Positions 51,991 through 61,678 of a stretch of 64,000 nucleotides of DNA are shown one piece after another (position 1 is the stretch's first letter; every line of letters starts with the position of its first letter). The stretch covers positions 62,001-126,000 of the forward strand of contig JACQYW010000014.1 of assembly GCA_016208015.1 (NCBI GenBank). The letters run 5' to 3'. The translations under genes were made by a program, and so were the position numbers. The DNA comes from Nitrosomonadales bacterium. GTDB taxonomy: Bacteria > Pseudomonadota > Gammaproteobacteria > Burkholderiales > Gallionellaceae. A model generated the notes under the pieces. That model was not told where the DNA came from. It made no database searches and saw only the letters and a program-made list of their open reading frames with translations.

Positions 51991-54779
51991 TTTTCTGTCT
52001 CCCGCGCAGCATCTGCCATTTCCCGGGTCACTTCGAACGATATCGGCGGCTCATCCGCACACCAGCGCTGCCACATGATGCGAAGGGCACGAGCCAATCC
52101 TTCGGCGATGATTTCCGGTCGGCCTATCGCAGACTCGGAGAAGCGATCCCGCAATCCGGCCCGGATATTGGACAGCGCGGCCAGATTGCCCGCCCAGGAC
52201 GATGCCTTCCGCACAAAATCCGCCGCATCACGGGCGATAAAACTTTCCAGCCCGACATGGCCAAGTACTGTTGCACCGGTACGCCCGGCGGCAGTGTCGC
52301 CCGCCAGGGTGACCGTCGGCACCCCCATCCAGAACGCATGCAACGTGGTCGTCCCGCCGTTATACGGAAAAGTATCCAGGCAGATATCGACCTGGTGATG
52401 CAAATCCAGATAAGCGCCCATGCCACTGCGTTTATGGAAATCCAGCCGTTCCCTGGCGATGCCCTCCCGTGTGAAGCAATCAATCAGCATTTCATATTTG
52501 CCATCCTCCGGCATACCACCCAGCACCATACGGGAATCAGGCAAAGCGCGCAGCAACTGCGCCCACAGGGCAACGACTGCCGGGCTGAGTTTGCTCATCC
52601 GGTTAAAGCTGCCGAAGGTCACGTAGCCGTTGTTCAATGCCGGCAGATCATTGACTGGCGGTGCATTCCTGCTCGGCAAGAACGGTGCGCTGGCAGGCAA
52701 GCGGACGATCTTTTCCGTGAATTGATCGTCGAATTGGCCAGGCGGCAAAGCGAAGCAATCCGAAAAATAATAATCCATGGCCTGCATACCTGTCGTTCCC
52801 GGGTAACCCATCCAGGTTGCCTGCACAGGTGCCGGTTTGCGTGCAAAAACAGGCAGGCGGTTCTTGGCAGAATGGCCCGAGAAATCGATCAGGATATCGA
52901 TACCGTCGGCGCGTATCTTTTCTGCCAACGCCGCATCGGGCAGCGCCGCGACCGAATGCCAGTGCGCGAAATACCCCCGCAACCGCTGGGTGACGCTATC
53001 GTTAATGTTATGGGTGGAATAGGCGTGCAGAGACAGTTGCGAAAAGCCGGACAGATGCTCAATGACCAGCTCGATAAAATACGCCACCGCATGGTCGCGC
53101 AGATCGCCCGAGACGAAACCAATCTCCAGCCGGCGCGAAGCATCGCGCGAATTGCGATGCCTTGGCCGCTGGACAATGAATGGAGCCTCGAATCTCTCGC
53201 CAAATCTGCAGTGCTCGGCAAACAATGTTTTCGCATCCACATTGGCATTCTGATTAAGACAAAACAACAGATTGCTGTATGCCTTGGAGAAGTCCGGCTT
53301 TATCACCAGCGCTCGCCGCAGGCTGGCTTCGGCCTCGTCCAGTCGCCCCAGGTCATGCAATAAGCTGCCCAAGTTGCTGTGCGCCTCCGCGATATCAGGT
53401 TTGATCTGTAGCGCCTGCCGATAACTGGCCTCAGCTCTATCCTGATATCCCAATGCACTCAGGGTACTGCCGAGATTGCTGTATGCCTCGGCGTAATCCG
53501 GTTTTGCCTGCAACGCCTGCCGATAGCAAGCTTCCGCCTCGTCCAGACGCCCCAGGTCATGCAATAAGGTGCCCAGATTGCCATACGCCTCCGCAAGGTC
53601 AGGCTTGATCTGTAGCGCTTGCCGATAACAGGCTTCGGCCTCCTCCAACTTGCCAAGCCCCATGAGAGCGTTGGCAAGATAGTAGTGCGCCTCCCCGAGA
53701 TGGGCGCCCATTTCCAGCACGCGGCGGTGGATTGTTTCTGCTTCGCCCAATCGCCCCATTTTCTGAAGAAGGTTACCCAGATTGCTGAGCGCCTCGACGT
53801 TGCCCGCATCGAAACGCAGCGCATTCCGCCAGCTTGCCTCCGCTTCTTCCAGTCGCCCCAGATCGAGCAGCAAAGCCGCCAGATTGTTGTGGGCCTTGAC
53901 GTAGTCCGGACTGATTTGCAGCGCCCGCCGATAGCATGCATCAGCCTCGGGCAGTTGTCCCATATCCTGAAGGGTGGAACCCAGATTGCCGAACGCATGC
54001 GCATATTTCGGGTTGAGTTTTATCGCACTGCGGTAGCTGGTTTCCGCTTCACGCAACCGGCCGAGATGCTGAAGGACGATGCCCAGATTGTTGTGTGCCT
54101 CCGCGTCCCCCGGCAATAGCGACACCGTTTTCTGCATTGGGATCAAAGCATCCGTATTGCGTCCGGCCTGCTGAAACAGCACCCCCTGCATCTTCCAGCC
54201 CGCCCAGTGATGCGGAAAACGTTCCGTCATCGTCTTGGCCAGCACTGCCGCTTCCGGGAAACGCCGCTGGTTGAACAATGCAACCAGGCTCTCGATCTCC
54301 CGTGCGGCAGGCTGTTTTCCTTGGTGTGGATGTGATTTTTTGACAGGCTTGCCCTTGCCCTGTTGTGAATCCGACGGCTGCGCAACCCGGGCGCAGCCTT
54401 CAAGGCGCGCCTTCAGCTCCTCAACCTTGTCGCCCTGCAAACCTTGCTGCTGCGCCAGCGCCAGCACCTGGCGCGCGGTGTCTTGCTGCCCGGTCTGCGC
54501 CAGTGCATCGATGTAGCTCAGCCAAAATTGGCCCTGCGCCGGATCGGCATCGAGAGCGGTATTGAAATAGCCCAGCGCGACGTCCGCCTGCTGCGCCTGC
54601 ATCGCCAATAATCCCAGATTGTGGTTGGTCGGCGCGTGGCGCGGATCGAGTTGCAGGATGCCGCGGTACATCTCGTCCGCCTGCTGCGTGCGTCCTGCCT
54701 GATGATGGGTGACGGCCAGGACGAACGCCTGTTCTATCGCCTGCGTAACATCCTGATGCGGTGGAGTACCGGTCGTCAT
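51987..54779 (-). CDS. TPR-containing O-GlcNAc transferase-like glycosyltransferase (GT41, SPINDLY type)
   Basis: 930 residues. About 540 residues of TPR units (e.g. AEACYRQALQIKPDLAEAYG) are followed by a GT41 catalytic region at about 545-925: DILIDFSGHSAKNRLPVFA, VQATWMGYPGTTGM, VTFGSFNRMSKLSP and DTFPYNGGTTTLHAFWMGVP. It should transfer a sugar to Ser/Thr of proteins captured by the TPR arch. Lying 49 bp after fliE on the same strand, with a Thr/Ser-rich flagellin nearby, flagellin or another flagellar protein is the likely acceptor. A Lys/Gln/Pro-rich linker at about 150-165 splits the TPRs. Confidence 0.9.
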   Translation of the reverse strand: MTTGTPPHQDVTQAIEQAFVLAVTHHQAGRTQQADEMYRGILQLDPRHAPTNHNLGLLAMQAQQADVALGYFNTALDADPAQGQFWLSYIDALAQTGQQDTARQVLALAQQQGLQGDKVEELKARLEGCARVAQPSDSQQGKGKPVKKSHPHQGKQPAAREIESLVALFNQRRFPEAAVLAKTMTERFPHHWAGWKMQGVLFQQAGRNTDALIPMQKTVSLLPGDAEAHNNLGIVLQHLGRLREAETSYRSAIKLNPKYAHAFGNLGSTLQDMGQLPEADACYRRALQISPDYVKAHNNLAALLLDLGRLEEAEASWRNALRFDAGNVEALSNLGNLLQKMGRLGEAETIHRRVLEMGAHLGEAHYYLANALMGLGKLEEAEACYRQALQIKPDLAEAYGNLGTLLHDLGRLDEAEACYRQALQAKPDYAEAYSNLGSTLSALGYQDRAEASYRQALQIKPDIAEAHSNLGSLLHDLGRLDEAEASLRRALVIKPDFSKAYSNLLFCLNQNANVDAKTLFAEHCRFGERFEAPFIVQRPRHRNSRDASRRLEIGFVSGDLRDHAVAYFIELVIEHLSGFSQLSLHAYSTHNINDSVTQRLRGYFAHWHSVAALPDAALAEKIRADGIDILIDFSGHSAKNRLPVFARKPAPVQATWMGYPGTTGMQAMDYYFSDCFALPPGQFDDQFTEKIVRLPASAPFLPSRNAPPVNDLPALNNGYVTFGSFNRMSKLSPAVVALWAQLLRALPDSRMVLGGMPEDGKYEMLIDCFTREGIARERLDFHKRSGMGAYLDLHHQVDICLDTFPYNGGTTTLHAFWMGVPTVTLAGDTAAGRTGATVLGHVGLESFIARDAADFVRKASSWAGNLAALSNIRAGLRDRFSESAIGRPEIIAEGLARALRIMWQRWCADEPPISFEVTREMADAARETEK
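53333..53640. repeat. Near-identical 204-bp period within the glycosyltransferase TPR array
   Basis: The segment from 53333 recurs at 53537 with few mismatches, e.g. cctcgtccag...ccccaggtcatgcaataag and tcagg.ttgatctgtagcgc. The offset of 204 bp equals two 34-residue TPRs, pointing to a recent duplication of a two-TPR block that could change array length. Confidence 0.75.
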
Positions 54780-54828
54780 TCGGTCTTTAACCGGTTGTTG
54801 CGGTTGGTCACAAGGGCGTTCATGCCAC

Positions 54829-55158
54829 TCACACCTGCATGTTCATGATGTCGTTATAGGCGGACACCATCTTGTTGCGCACCTGCACGGCCGTCTGGAA
54901 CGAGATATTGGCCTTTTGCATGGCGATCATGGTGTCGGAGAGGCTGACCTTGTCGTCCCCCAGCACGAAGGCTTCCTGCATCGCCTGGGCCTGACGCTGG
55001 TTCTGGTTGACGCCGTCCAGCGAGGATTTCAGCACATTGGCGAAATCCACCCCGCCCGTGGCGGCAGTCGGTGCCTGCGCCGGTTGTCCCTGTGCCGCGG
55101 CCATCGCGGCACGCATCTGGCTCAACAGGCTATCCACATTGCTGACGTTCATACTCAT
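54829..55158 (-). CDS. fliE: Flagellar hook-basal body protein FliE
   Basis: 109 residues; GGAGG 6 nt before the ATG. C-terminal signature VSLSDTMIAMQKANISFQTA and QVRNKMVSAYNDIMNMQV. It links the MS ring to the rod. Divergent from fliF, as in many proteobacteria, and followed after 49 bp by the glycosyltransferase gene without a visible terminator. Confidence 0.95.
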   Translation of the reverse strand: MSMNVSNVDSLLSQMRAAMAAAQGQPAQAPTAATGGVDFANVLKSSLDGVNQNQRQAQAMQEAFVLGDDKVSLSDTMIAMQKANISFQTAVQVRNKMVSAYNDIMNMQV

Positions 55159-55323
55159 GGCACACCTCCGTTATCCATGGCGGCCACTGTACGCGCGCGT
55201 GCAAGCCTTCCAGCACGAGAAAAGCGCCCGAAATCCCCCGCTTTTCGGCCTACCGAACTTGTCCGCCGGGCAGATAATGGCCAGCATGAGGGATTGACCC
55301 TTGTTTCCACCGGGTAGAAAAGC

Positions 55324-56961
55324 ATGGCTGATGACACCAATATGAATGCTTCCCTGAGCCGCATGCTGTTCGGCATGCCAAGCCAGCAAAAGCTCGGCCT
55401 CATCGTGGCCGTAGCTTCCACGGTCGCACTGCTCACCGGTCTGTTCATGTGGGGGCAGACCCCCGACTACCGCGTGCTCTACGCCAACATGTCCGAACGC
55501 GACGGCGGCGCGGTCATCGAAGCGCTGCAACAACAGAACGTCCCCTACAAATTCTCCGAGGGCGGCACCCTGATGGTTCCCGCCGACAGAGTGCACGAGA
55601 TGCGCCTGCAGATGGCCGCCAAAGGCCTGCCCAAGGGCGGCGCGGTCGGCTTCGAACTGATGGAGAACCAGAAATTCGGCACCAGCCAATTCCTCGAGCA
55701 GGTGAATTACCAGCGTGCGCTGGAAGGTGAGCTGGCGCGTTCGGTGGAGACCATGGCCTCCGTATCCGGCGCGCGCGTGCATCTGGCCATCCCCAAACCG
55801 ACCGTGTTCGCCCGCGAACAGCAGAAACCCAGCGCCTCGGTGGTGCTCGCACTGCACGCCGGACGGTCGCTGGAAGCCGGCCAGGTCAGCTCCATCGTGC
55901 ACCTGATCTCCAGCAGCGTACCCAACATGCCGTCGCAGGCCGTCACCGTGGTGGACCAGACCGGCACCCTGCTGAGCTCCGCGCGCGACAGCGGCGCCGA
56001 ACAGGTGATGGATGCGACCCAGCTCAAATACATACGCCAGATCGAGCAGGATTACGTCAAACGCATCGAGGACATCCTGATCCCGATCACCGGCGCGCAG
56101 AACGTGCGCGCCCAGGTCACCGCCAGCCTCGATTTCTCGCAGAGCGAACAAACCGCCGAGATCTACAAACCCAACCAGCCGCCCAACCAGGCCGCCGTGC
56201 GCAGTCTGCAGACGCTGGAGACACAGAGCGGCAGCACCACCACGGGCGGCGTGCCCGGCGCGCTGTCCAACCAGCCGCCGGTCCCGGCCACCGCGCCCAT
56301 CACCACACCGGCTGCGACCGCCGCGACGGGAGCCGCGACCGCCCCGACCAACGCGCACAAGGAACTGACCACCAACTACGAAGTGGACCGCACCATCCAG
56401 CACACCAAATCGCCGACGGGCAACATCCAGCGCCTGTCCATCGCCGTGGTGGTGAACAACCCGTCGAGTACCGACAACGACGGCAAGGTCACTTCACGCC
56501 CCTACACCGATGCCGAGAAAGCGCAGATCACCGCGCTGGTGAAAGAGACCGTCGGTTTCGACGAGAAGCGCGGCGACAGCCTCAACCTGCTCAACAGCGC
56601 CTTCAACAACGAGCAGGTCGAAATCCCGGAAACACCGATCTGGAAACAGCCGGATACCATCGCGATGGCCAAGGACATCTTCAAGTTCCTGCTGATCGCG
56701 GGCGGCATCGGCTTCCTTTTGTTCGGCGTCATCAAACCCGCGTTCAAAACGATTGTCGAACAAAGCGCGGCGCAGGAAGAAGCCTGGGCGACGGTGTCGC
56801 ACGGTCAGGTCGCGCACAATACGGGGGGCGCAGCCGGGCAATACGCGCCGCAGCAATCGGCCAGCTCCTATGAAGACAATCTGCAACTGGCCAAACAACT
56901 GGCCAAGGATGACCCCAAGATCGTTGCCACGGTGGTCAAGGAATGGGTGAACAAAGAATGA
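55324..56961 (+). CDS. fliF: Flagellar MS-ring protein FliF
   Basis: 545 residues. Two membrane helices (about 23-43: LGLIVAVASTVALLTGLFMW; and near 455-475) bracket the periplasmic ring-building domains (DYRVLYANMSERDGGAVIEA, GFELMENQKFGTSQFLEQVN, ARVHLAIPKPTVF). The C-terminal tail binds FliG. A Pro/Ala/Thr-rich loop lies at about 305-345. First gene of fliFGHIJKLMNO. Confidence 0.96.
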   Translation: MADDTNMNASLSRMLFGMPSQQKLGLIVAVASTVALLTGLFMWGQTPDYRVLYANMSERDGGAVIEALQQQNVPYKFSEGGTLMVPADRVHEMRLQMAAKGLPKGGAVGFELMENQKFGTSQFLEQVNYQRALEGELARSVETMASVSGARVHLAIPKPTVFAREQQKPSASVVLALHAGRSLEAGQVSSIVHLISSSVPNMPSQAVTVVDQTGTLLSSARDSGAEQVMDATQLKYIRQIEQDYVKRIEDILIPITGAQNVRAQVTASLDFSQSEQTAEIYKPNQPPNQAAVRSLQTLETQSGSTTTGGVPGALSNQPPVPATAPITTPAATAATGAATAPTNAHKELTTNYEVDRTIQHTKSPTGNIQRLSIAVVVNNPSSTDNDGKVTSRPYTDAEKAQITALVKETVGFDEKRGDSLNLLNSAFNNEQVEIPETPIWKQPDTIAMAKDIFKFLLIAGGIGFLLFGVIKPAFKTIVEQSAAQEEAWATVSHGQVAHNTGGAAGQYAPQQSASSYEDNLQLAKQLAKDDPKIVATVVKEWVNKE

Positions 56962-57947
56962 GTGACGAAGGCATCAACAAGAGCGCGATCCTGCTCATGA
57001 CACTCGGTGCCAACGAGGCCGCCGACGTGATGAAATATCTGGAGCCGAAGGAGGTTCAAAAGATCAGCGCCGCCATGGTGACTTTGCGCGACCTCTCGCG
57101 CGGCCAGATCACCGAGGTGTTCGACGAGTTCCACCAGCTCGCCTCGGAGAAGACCACCATCGGCATGGATTCCGGCGACTATATCCGCGACATGCTGACC
57201 AAGGCGCTGGGCGACGACAAGGCCGCCGGCCTGCTCGACCGCATCCTGCACAACAGCGACACCAGCGGCATCGAAAGCCTGAAGTGGATGGAGCCTTCTT
57301 CCGTCGCCGACCTGATCGCCAACGAGCACCCGCAGATCATCGCCACCATCATGGTGCACCTGGAGCCGGACCAGGCCGCCAGCGTGATGGCGCTGCTGGC
57401 CGAGCGCGTGCGCAACGACGTGATGCTGCGCATCGCCACGCTGGACAGCGTGCAGCCGACCGCATTGCAGGAACTGAACGATGTGCTGGTCAAACTGCTT
57501 GCCGGCAACGCCGGCGGCAAAAAGAGCATACGCGGCGGCATCAAGACCGCCGCCGAGATCCTCAACTACATGGGCAACCAGGAAGCCGTGCTGGAATCGG
57601 TGCGCACCCACGATGCCGAACTGGCGCAGAAGATGATGGACGAGATGTTCGTGTTCGAAGACCTGCTCGAAGTGGAGGACCGCGGCATCCAACTGGTGCT
57701 GCGCGAAGTGCAGTCCGAATCGCTCATCGTCGCGCTCAAGGGCGCCAGCGAGGAACTGCGCGAGAAGGTATTCAAGAACATGTCGCAACGCGCCGCCGAG
57801 ATGCTGCGCGAGGACCTGGAATCCAAGGGTCCGGTCAAACTCAGCGATGTGGAAGCCGAGCAGAAGGAGATCCTCAAGGTCGTGCGCCGTCTGGCCGACG
57901 AGGGCCAGGTCGTGATCGGCGGCAAGGGCGAGGAAGCCTATGTCTGA
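56958..57947 (+). CDS. fliG: Flagellar motor switch protein FliG
   Basis: 329 residues from the ATG overlapping the fliF stop. EEPHPQ-like region NEHPQIIATIMVHLEPDQAA and the torque helix with charged residues (SLIVALKGASEELREKVFKN) are present. Interacts with MotA and FliM. Overlaps fliH by 8 bp. Confidence 0.96.
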   Translation: MSDEGINKSAILLMTLGANEAADVMKYLEPKEVQKISAAMVTLRDLSRGQITEVFDEFHQLASEKTTIGMDSGDYIRDMLTKALGDDKAAGLLDRILHNSDTSGIESLKWMEPSSVADLIANEHPQIIATIMVHLEPDQAASVMALLAERVRNDVMLRIATLDSVQPTALQELNDVLVKLLAGNAGGKKSIRGGIKTAAEILNYMGNQEAVLESVRTHDAELAQKMMDEMFVFEDLLEVEDRGIQLVLREVQSESLIVALKGASEELREKVFKNMSQRAAEMLREDLESKGPVKLSDVEAEQKEILKVVRRLADEGQVVIGGKGEEAYV

Positions 57948-58551
57948 TGCCGCCGTCATTCCCGAGAAACTCACCGCCTGGCAACGCTGGGAACTGCCCA
58001 ACTTCGAGGCGGGCCGCGGAGTGGGCGCGAACGGTGTGGCGCTGCCCACCGCCTCTCAGATCGAGGAGATACAACGGCAGGCGCGCGAGGAAGGATTGCA
58101 GAACGGCTATGCCGAGGGCATGCAAAAAGCCGCCCGCGAGAACCAGCGCCTGACCGCGCTGGTCGATGCATTGACCAAACAGGCGGACGAACAGGTCGCG
58201 CAGGAACTGCTCGGGCTGTCGCTGGATATCGCGCGCCAGATGCTGCATCAGGCGCTCAAGGTGAATCCGGAACTGCTGCTCGGCGTGGTACGCGAAGCCA
58301 TCGGCACACTGCCGCATTTCAACCAGGGTGCGCACCTGGTAATGCATCCGGACGATGCCGCGCTGGTGCGCGAGCACATGGGCGAACAACTGACCCACTC
58401 CGGCTGGAAGATCTTCGAGGACGCCCGCATCGAACGCGGCGGCGCGCGCATCGAGACGGCCAACAGCCAGATCGACGCCTCGCTGGAGACACGCTGGAAC
58501 CGCGTGGTCGCCGCGCTGGGACAAGACGCTGAATGGCTGATAAAAGAATGA
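57940..58551 (+). CDS. fliH: Flagellar assembly protein FliH
   Basis: 203 residues. An N-terminal [10 protein letters not shown] motif, a coiled coil ([20 protein letters not shown]) and a C-terminal domain that binds FliI ([34 protein letters not shown]). Regulates the export ATPase. Confidence 0.93.
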   Translation: MSDAAVIPEKLTAWQRWELPNFEAGRGVGANGVALPTASQIEEIQRQAREEGLQNGYAEGMQKAARENQRLTALVDALTKQADEQVAQELLGLSLDIARQMLHQALKVNPELLLGVVREAIGTLPHFNQGAHLVMHPDDAALVREHMGEQLTHSGWKIFEDARIERGGARIETANSQIDASLETRWNRVVAALGQDAEWLIKE

Positions 58552-59948
58552 ACCTCCACCATCAGAACTGGCAGAACGTGCTGCACCTGAACCGCGACAT
58601 GGTCGAGCAGAGCAGCCCCTTGCTGGTGAGCGGCCGCCTGACCAAGGTCACCGGCCTGGTGATGGAAGCGGTCGGCCTGCGCATGGCGGTGGGCAGCACC
58701 TGCTGGATCGAACTACCGGGCAACCGCATCGAGGCCGAGGTGGTCGGTTTCGCCGGAGACAGACTGTTCCTGATGCCGGAGAACGATGTGCAGGGGCTGG
58801 TGCCCGGCGCGCGCGTGACGCCGGCCGAGCTGTTGCGCACTCCCGCCACCATCGGGCAGCCGCAGCAGCCGCGTCGCCGCACCGCCGATCTGGCGCGTCA
58901 TCTGCCGGTGGGCGAACACCTGCTCGGCCGCGTGCTGGACGGCGCCGGGCGTCCGCTCGACCAGTACGGCGCCTTGCTGGAAGGCAAGAGCGCGCCGCTG
59001 CAAAGCCGCCCCATCAATCCGCTCGAGCGTGCCGCGATCAAGGACGCGCTCGATGTCGGCGTGCGTTCCATCAACAGCCTGCTCACCGTCGGCCGCGGCC
59101 AGCGCATGGGCCTGTTCTCCGGTTCCGGTGTCGGCAAGAGCGTGCTGCTCGGCATGATGGCGCGCTACACCAGCGCCGACGTGATCGTGGTCGGGCTGAT
59201 CGGCGAACGCGGCCGCGAAGTGAAGGAATTCATCACCGATATTCTGGGCAAGGAAGGCATGAATCGCTCGGTCGTGGTCGCCGCCCCCGCCGACACCAGC
59301 CCGCTGATGCGCTTGCAGGGCGCGGCCTACGCCACCACCATCGCGGAATATTTCCGCGACCAGGGCAAGAACGTGCTGCTGATCATGGACTCGCTCACCC
59401 GCTATGCCATGGCACAGCGCGAGATCGCGCTGGCCATCGGCGAGCCGCCCGCGACCAAAGGCTATCCGCCCTCGGTGTTCGCCAAATTGCCGCAACTGGT
59501 GGAACGCGCGGGCAACGGCGCGGAAGGCGGCGGTTCGATCACCGCTTTCTATACCGTGCTGACCGAAGGCGACGACCAGCAGGACCCCATCGCCGACAGC
59601 GCGCGCGCCATCCTCGACGGCCACATCGTGCTGTCGCGCCGTCTGGCCGAACAGGGCCATTACCCGGCCATCGACATCGAGGCCTCCATCAGCCGCGCCA
59701 TGAACCATCTGGTCAGCCCGCAGCATTTCCAGCAGGTGCAACGCTTCAAGCATCTGTACGCGCACTACCAGCGCAACCATGACCTCATCAGCGTGGGCGC
59801 CTACGTCCAGGGCAGCGACCCTTTGCTCGACAAGGCTATCGCGCTGTACCCGCACATGGAACATTTCCTGAAACAGGGCATGTACGAATCGGAGGCCTAT
59901 ACTTCCAGCATGGACAAGTTCTCCGAACTGTTCCCGAACGAGAGTTGA
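58548..59948 (+). CDS. fliI: Flagellum-specific ATP synthase FliI
   Basis: 466 residues from the ATG overlapping the fliH stop; an upstream ATG at 58533 is possible. Walker [15 protein letters not shown], Walker [21 protein letters not shown], and [18 protein letters not shown] are export-ATPase signatures. Powers or primes the flagellar type III export apparatus. Confidence 0.96.
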   Translation: MNLHHQNWQNVLHLNRDMVEQSSPLLVSGRLTKVTGLVMEAVGLRMAVGSTCWIELPGNRIEAEVVGFAGDRLFLMPENDVQGLVPGARVTPAELLRTPATIGQPQQPRRRTADLARHLPVGEHLLGRVLDGAGRPLDQYGALLEGKSAPLQSRPINPLERAAIKDALDVGVRSINSLLTVGRGQRMGLFSGSGVGKSVLLGMMARYTSADVIVVGLIGERGREVKEFITDILGKEGMNRSVVVAAPADTSPLMRLQGAAYATTIAEYFRDQGKNVLLIMDSLTRYAMAQREIALAIGEPPATKGYPPSVFAKLPQLVERAGNGAEGGGSITAFYTVLTEGDDQQDPIADSARAILDGHIVLSRRLAEQGHYPAIDIEASISRAMNHLVSPQHFQQVQRFKHLYAHYQRNHDLISVGAYVQGSDPLLDKAIALYPHMEHFLKQGMYESEAYTSSMDKFSELFPNES

Positions 59949-59957
59949 TGAACGAAC

Positions 59958-60419
59958 ATGATCAAGCCCTTCACACTGCAACCGCTGGTCCATCTGGCGC
60001 AACAACGCAACGATGCCGCCACCAAAAAACTCGGCCAGCTCAACCAGCAACAGCAAAGCGCCCAGGCCAAGCTGGATGCGCTGCTGCAGTTCCGCAAGGA
60101 CTATCAGACGCAGTTCCAGGAAGCGGCGAAACAGGGCATGGCCCCGGCCGACATGAAGAACTTCCAGGACTTCATCGATCGTCTCGACCAGGCCGTCAAA
60201 CAGCAGACCGCGACCATCGAAAAGGCCAAGGTCGGCGTGCAGACCGGCCGCACTGAACTGATGGATACCACGCGCAAGATGAGATCGTTCGACACGCTGG
60301 CACAGCGCCATCTCGACGAGGAGAAGAAGCTGGAAGCGAAATCCGAACAACGCACACAGGACGAATTCACCGGACGTTTCGCCGCCCACCGCGCGGCGGA
60401 AAAAGACGGCGACAAATGA
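59958..60419 (+). CDS. fliJ: Flagellar export protein FliJ
   Basis: 153 residues, almost wholly helical coiled coil, Gln/Lys/Glu-rich (QPLVHLAQQRNDAATKKLGQ, MDTTRKMRSFDTLAQRHLDE). The position after fliI and the size match FliJ, the central stalk of the export ATPase. Confidence 0.92.
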   Translation: MIKPFTLQPLVHLAQQRNDAATKKLGQLNQQQQSAQAKLDALLQFRKDYQTQFQEAAKQGMAPADMKNFQDFIDRLDQAVKQQTATIEKAKVGVQTGRTELMDTTRKMRSFDTLAQRHLDEEKKLEAKSEQRTQDEFTGRFAAHRAAEKDGDK

Positions 60420-60435
60420 TCACAGGAGCGACACC

Positions 60436-61551
60436 ATGACCAACCTGCCCATCACCACCAGCGCACCGCAAACCGCCGCACCCGGCAAACGGGCCGCGAA
60501 CGCCGCCAACAGCGGTGACGCATCCGCGCAGCCGTTCGGCGAGGTGCTGGCGCGCCAGATCAGCACACCGGAGATAAAGGTCGCCAAACGCGACGACAAG
60601 CCCGCCGTCGAACTGGCCGCTCAGACCGTCGCCGATGCAGGCGACATCAAGAAAGACGACAAGGCAGCCCCCGAAGTCGCGGCGGTCGCATTGCCGACCG
60701 ACATGCTGGCCGCATTGTTGCCGCAAGTCATGAACACGTCCGTCGCCGGCACTGGTACCACTCCCGCGGCCGCCGGGACAGATGACACCGCAACTGCCTT
60801 GCAGGACAGACTTGGCATCGGCTCTCCCAAGACGGACAGCCCCGCCGGTAGCCAGACCGATGTCGCGGCCAAAGCCGCCCCGCTCACCGCTGCCGACCCG
60901 CAGCTCAAGGAACAGTCTTTCGCCGCCGCGCTCGCCGGCTCGGCCAGCCGCACCGCGACCCACATGGAAGCGGTTGCCGTCGCGCGCGAAGCGAGCGTTG
61001 CGGCCGCCGTGGCTGCCACCGCTTCAGTCGCCGCCCAGCAGCCGAATGTCGCCGCGATGACCGCGATACAGAATGCCGCCGCCGGCATCGCCGCACCCGC
61101 CGTGCAAACCGCCCAACTGACGGTCAACACGCCTGTCAGCCGGCCAAGATGGGGTGACGAGTTCAGCCAGAAGATCACCTGGCTGGCGTCCTCCAAAATT
61201 GACCAAAGCGCCGAACTGCATCTCAATCCGCCGCAGCTGGGACCGCTGGATGTCGTGCTCAAGGTCAGCGGCGACCAGGCCACCGCGCTGTTCACCTCAC
61301 CGCATGCGGCAGTGCGCGAAGCGATCGAACAGGCATTGCCCAGGCTGCGCGACATGCTGGCCGACAACGGCATCACGCTGGGCAACGCCACGGTCAGCGA
61401 CCAGGCGCCGCGCGAGCAGAGCAAACCGGACAGCCAGCGCTCCGCTGCCGGCACGAACAACGACCCGCGCGACAGCGCTGCCAGCGGCGGCAATGCCGCC
61501 CGGGTATCCCCAATCTCGCGGCATAACGGTATAGTGGACACATTCGCCTGA
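60436..61551 (+). CDS. fliK: Flagellar hook-length control protein FliK
   Basis: 371 residues. The N-terminal ~235 residues are Ala/Thr/Asp-rich and poorly conserved, as usual for the ruler part. The C-terminal domain is canonical: WGDEFSQKITWLASSKIDQS, AELHLNPPQLGPLDVVLKVS, LPRLRDMLADNGITLGNATV. Lies in the standard position between fliJ and fliL. Confidence 0.92.
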   Translation: MTNLPITTSAPQTAAPGKRAANAANSGDASAQPFGEVLARQISTPEIKVAKRDDKPAVELAAQTVADAGDIKKDDKAAPEVAAVALPTDMLAALLPQVMNTSVAGTGTTPAAAGTDDTATALQDRLGIGSPKTDSPAGSQTDVAAKAAPLTAADPQLKEQSFAAALAGSASRTATHMEAVAVAREASVAAAVAATASVAAQQPNVAAMTAIQNAAAGIAAPAVQTAQLTVNTPVSRPRWGDEFSQKITWLASSKIDQSAELHLNPPQLGPLDVVLKVSGDQATALFTSPHAAVREAIEQALPRLRDMLADNGITLGNATVSDQAPREQSKPDSQRSAAGTNNDPRDSAASGGNAARVSPISRHNGIVDTFA

Positions 61552-61678
61552 CGGTGAAAACACGCCGCGCGGCACGCAAGGCGAGTTTCGAAAATAAGGC
61601 CGGTTTTCCGTCTTATTCCACCGATGGCAGGCGATAGACCACCACCATAATGCCAACCAACGATAAAGGAATCGCGCG

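Noticed and set aside
51963-53363. 466-codon plus-strand open frame
   Set aside because: Antisense to the GT41 gene; low plausibility composition and no ribosome site.
53333-54120. Regularly spaced repeats that could suggest a CRISPR array
   Set aside because: The period is 102/204 bp, the repeats are in frame and encode TPR helices, and no short conserved repeat with unique spacers exists.
55159-55323. Possible sigma-54 promoters in the fliE-fliF divergent gap
   Set aside because: No GG-N10-GC pair with acceptable flanks was found on either strand; only an 8-bp inverted repeat (55219-55246) of unclear meaning is present.
58713-60389. 558-codon minus-strand open frame
   Set aside because: Antisense to fliI and fliJ; a shadow of their codon bias.
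61552-61678. Second sigma-28 promoter before fliL (aacgataa near 61658)
   Set aside because: The -10-like string has no TAAA-type -35 at an 11-bp spacing, so it does not meet the standard set by the flagellin promoter.
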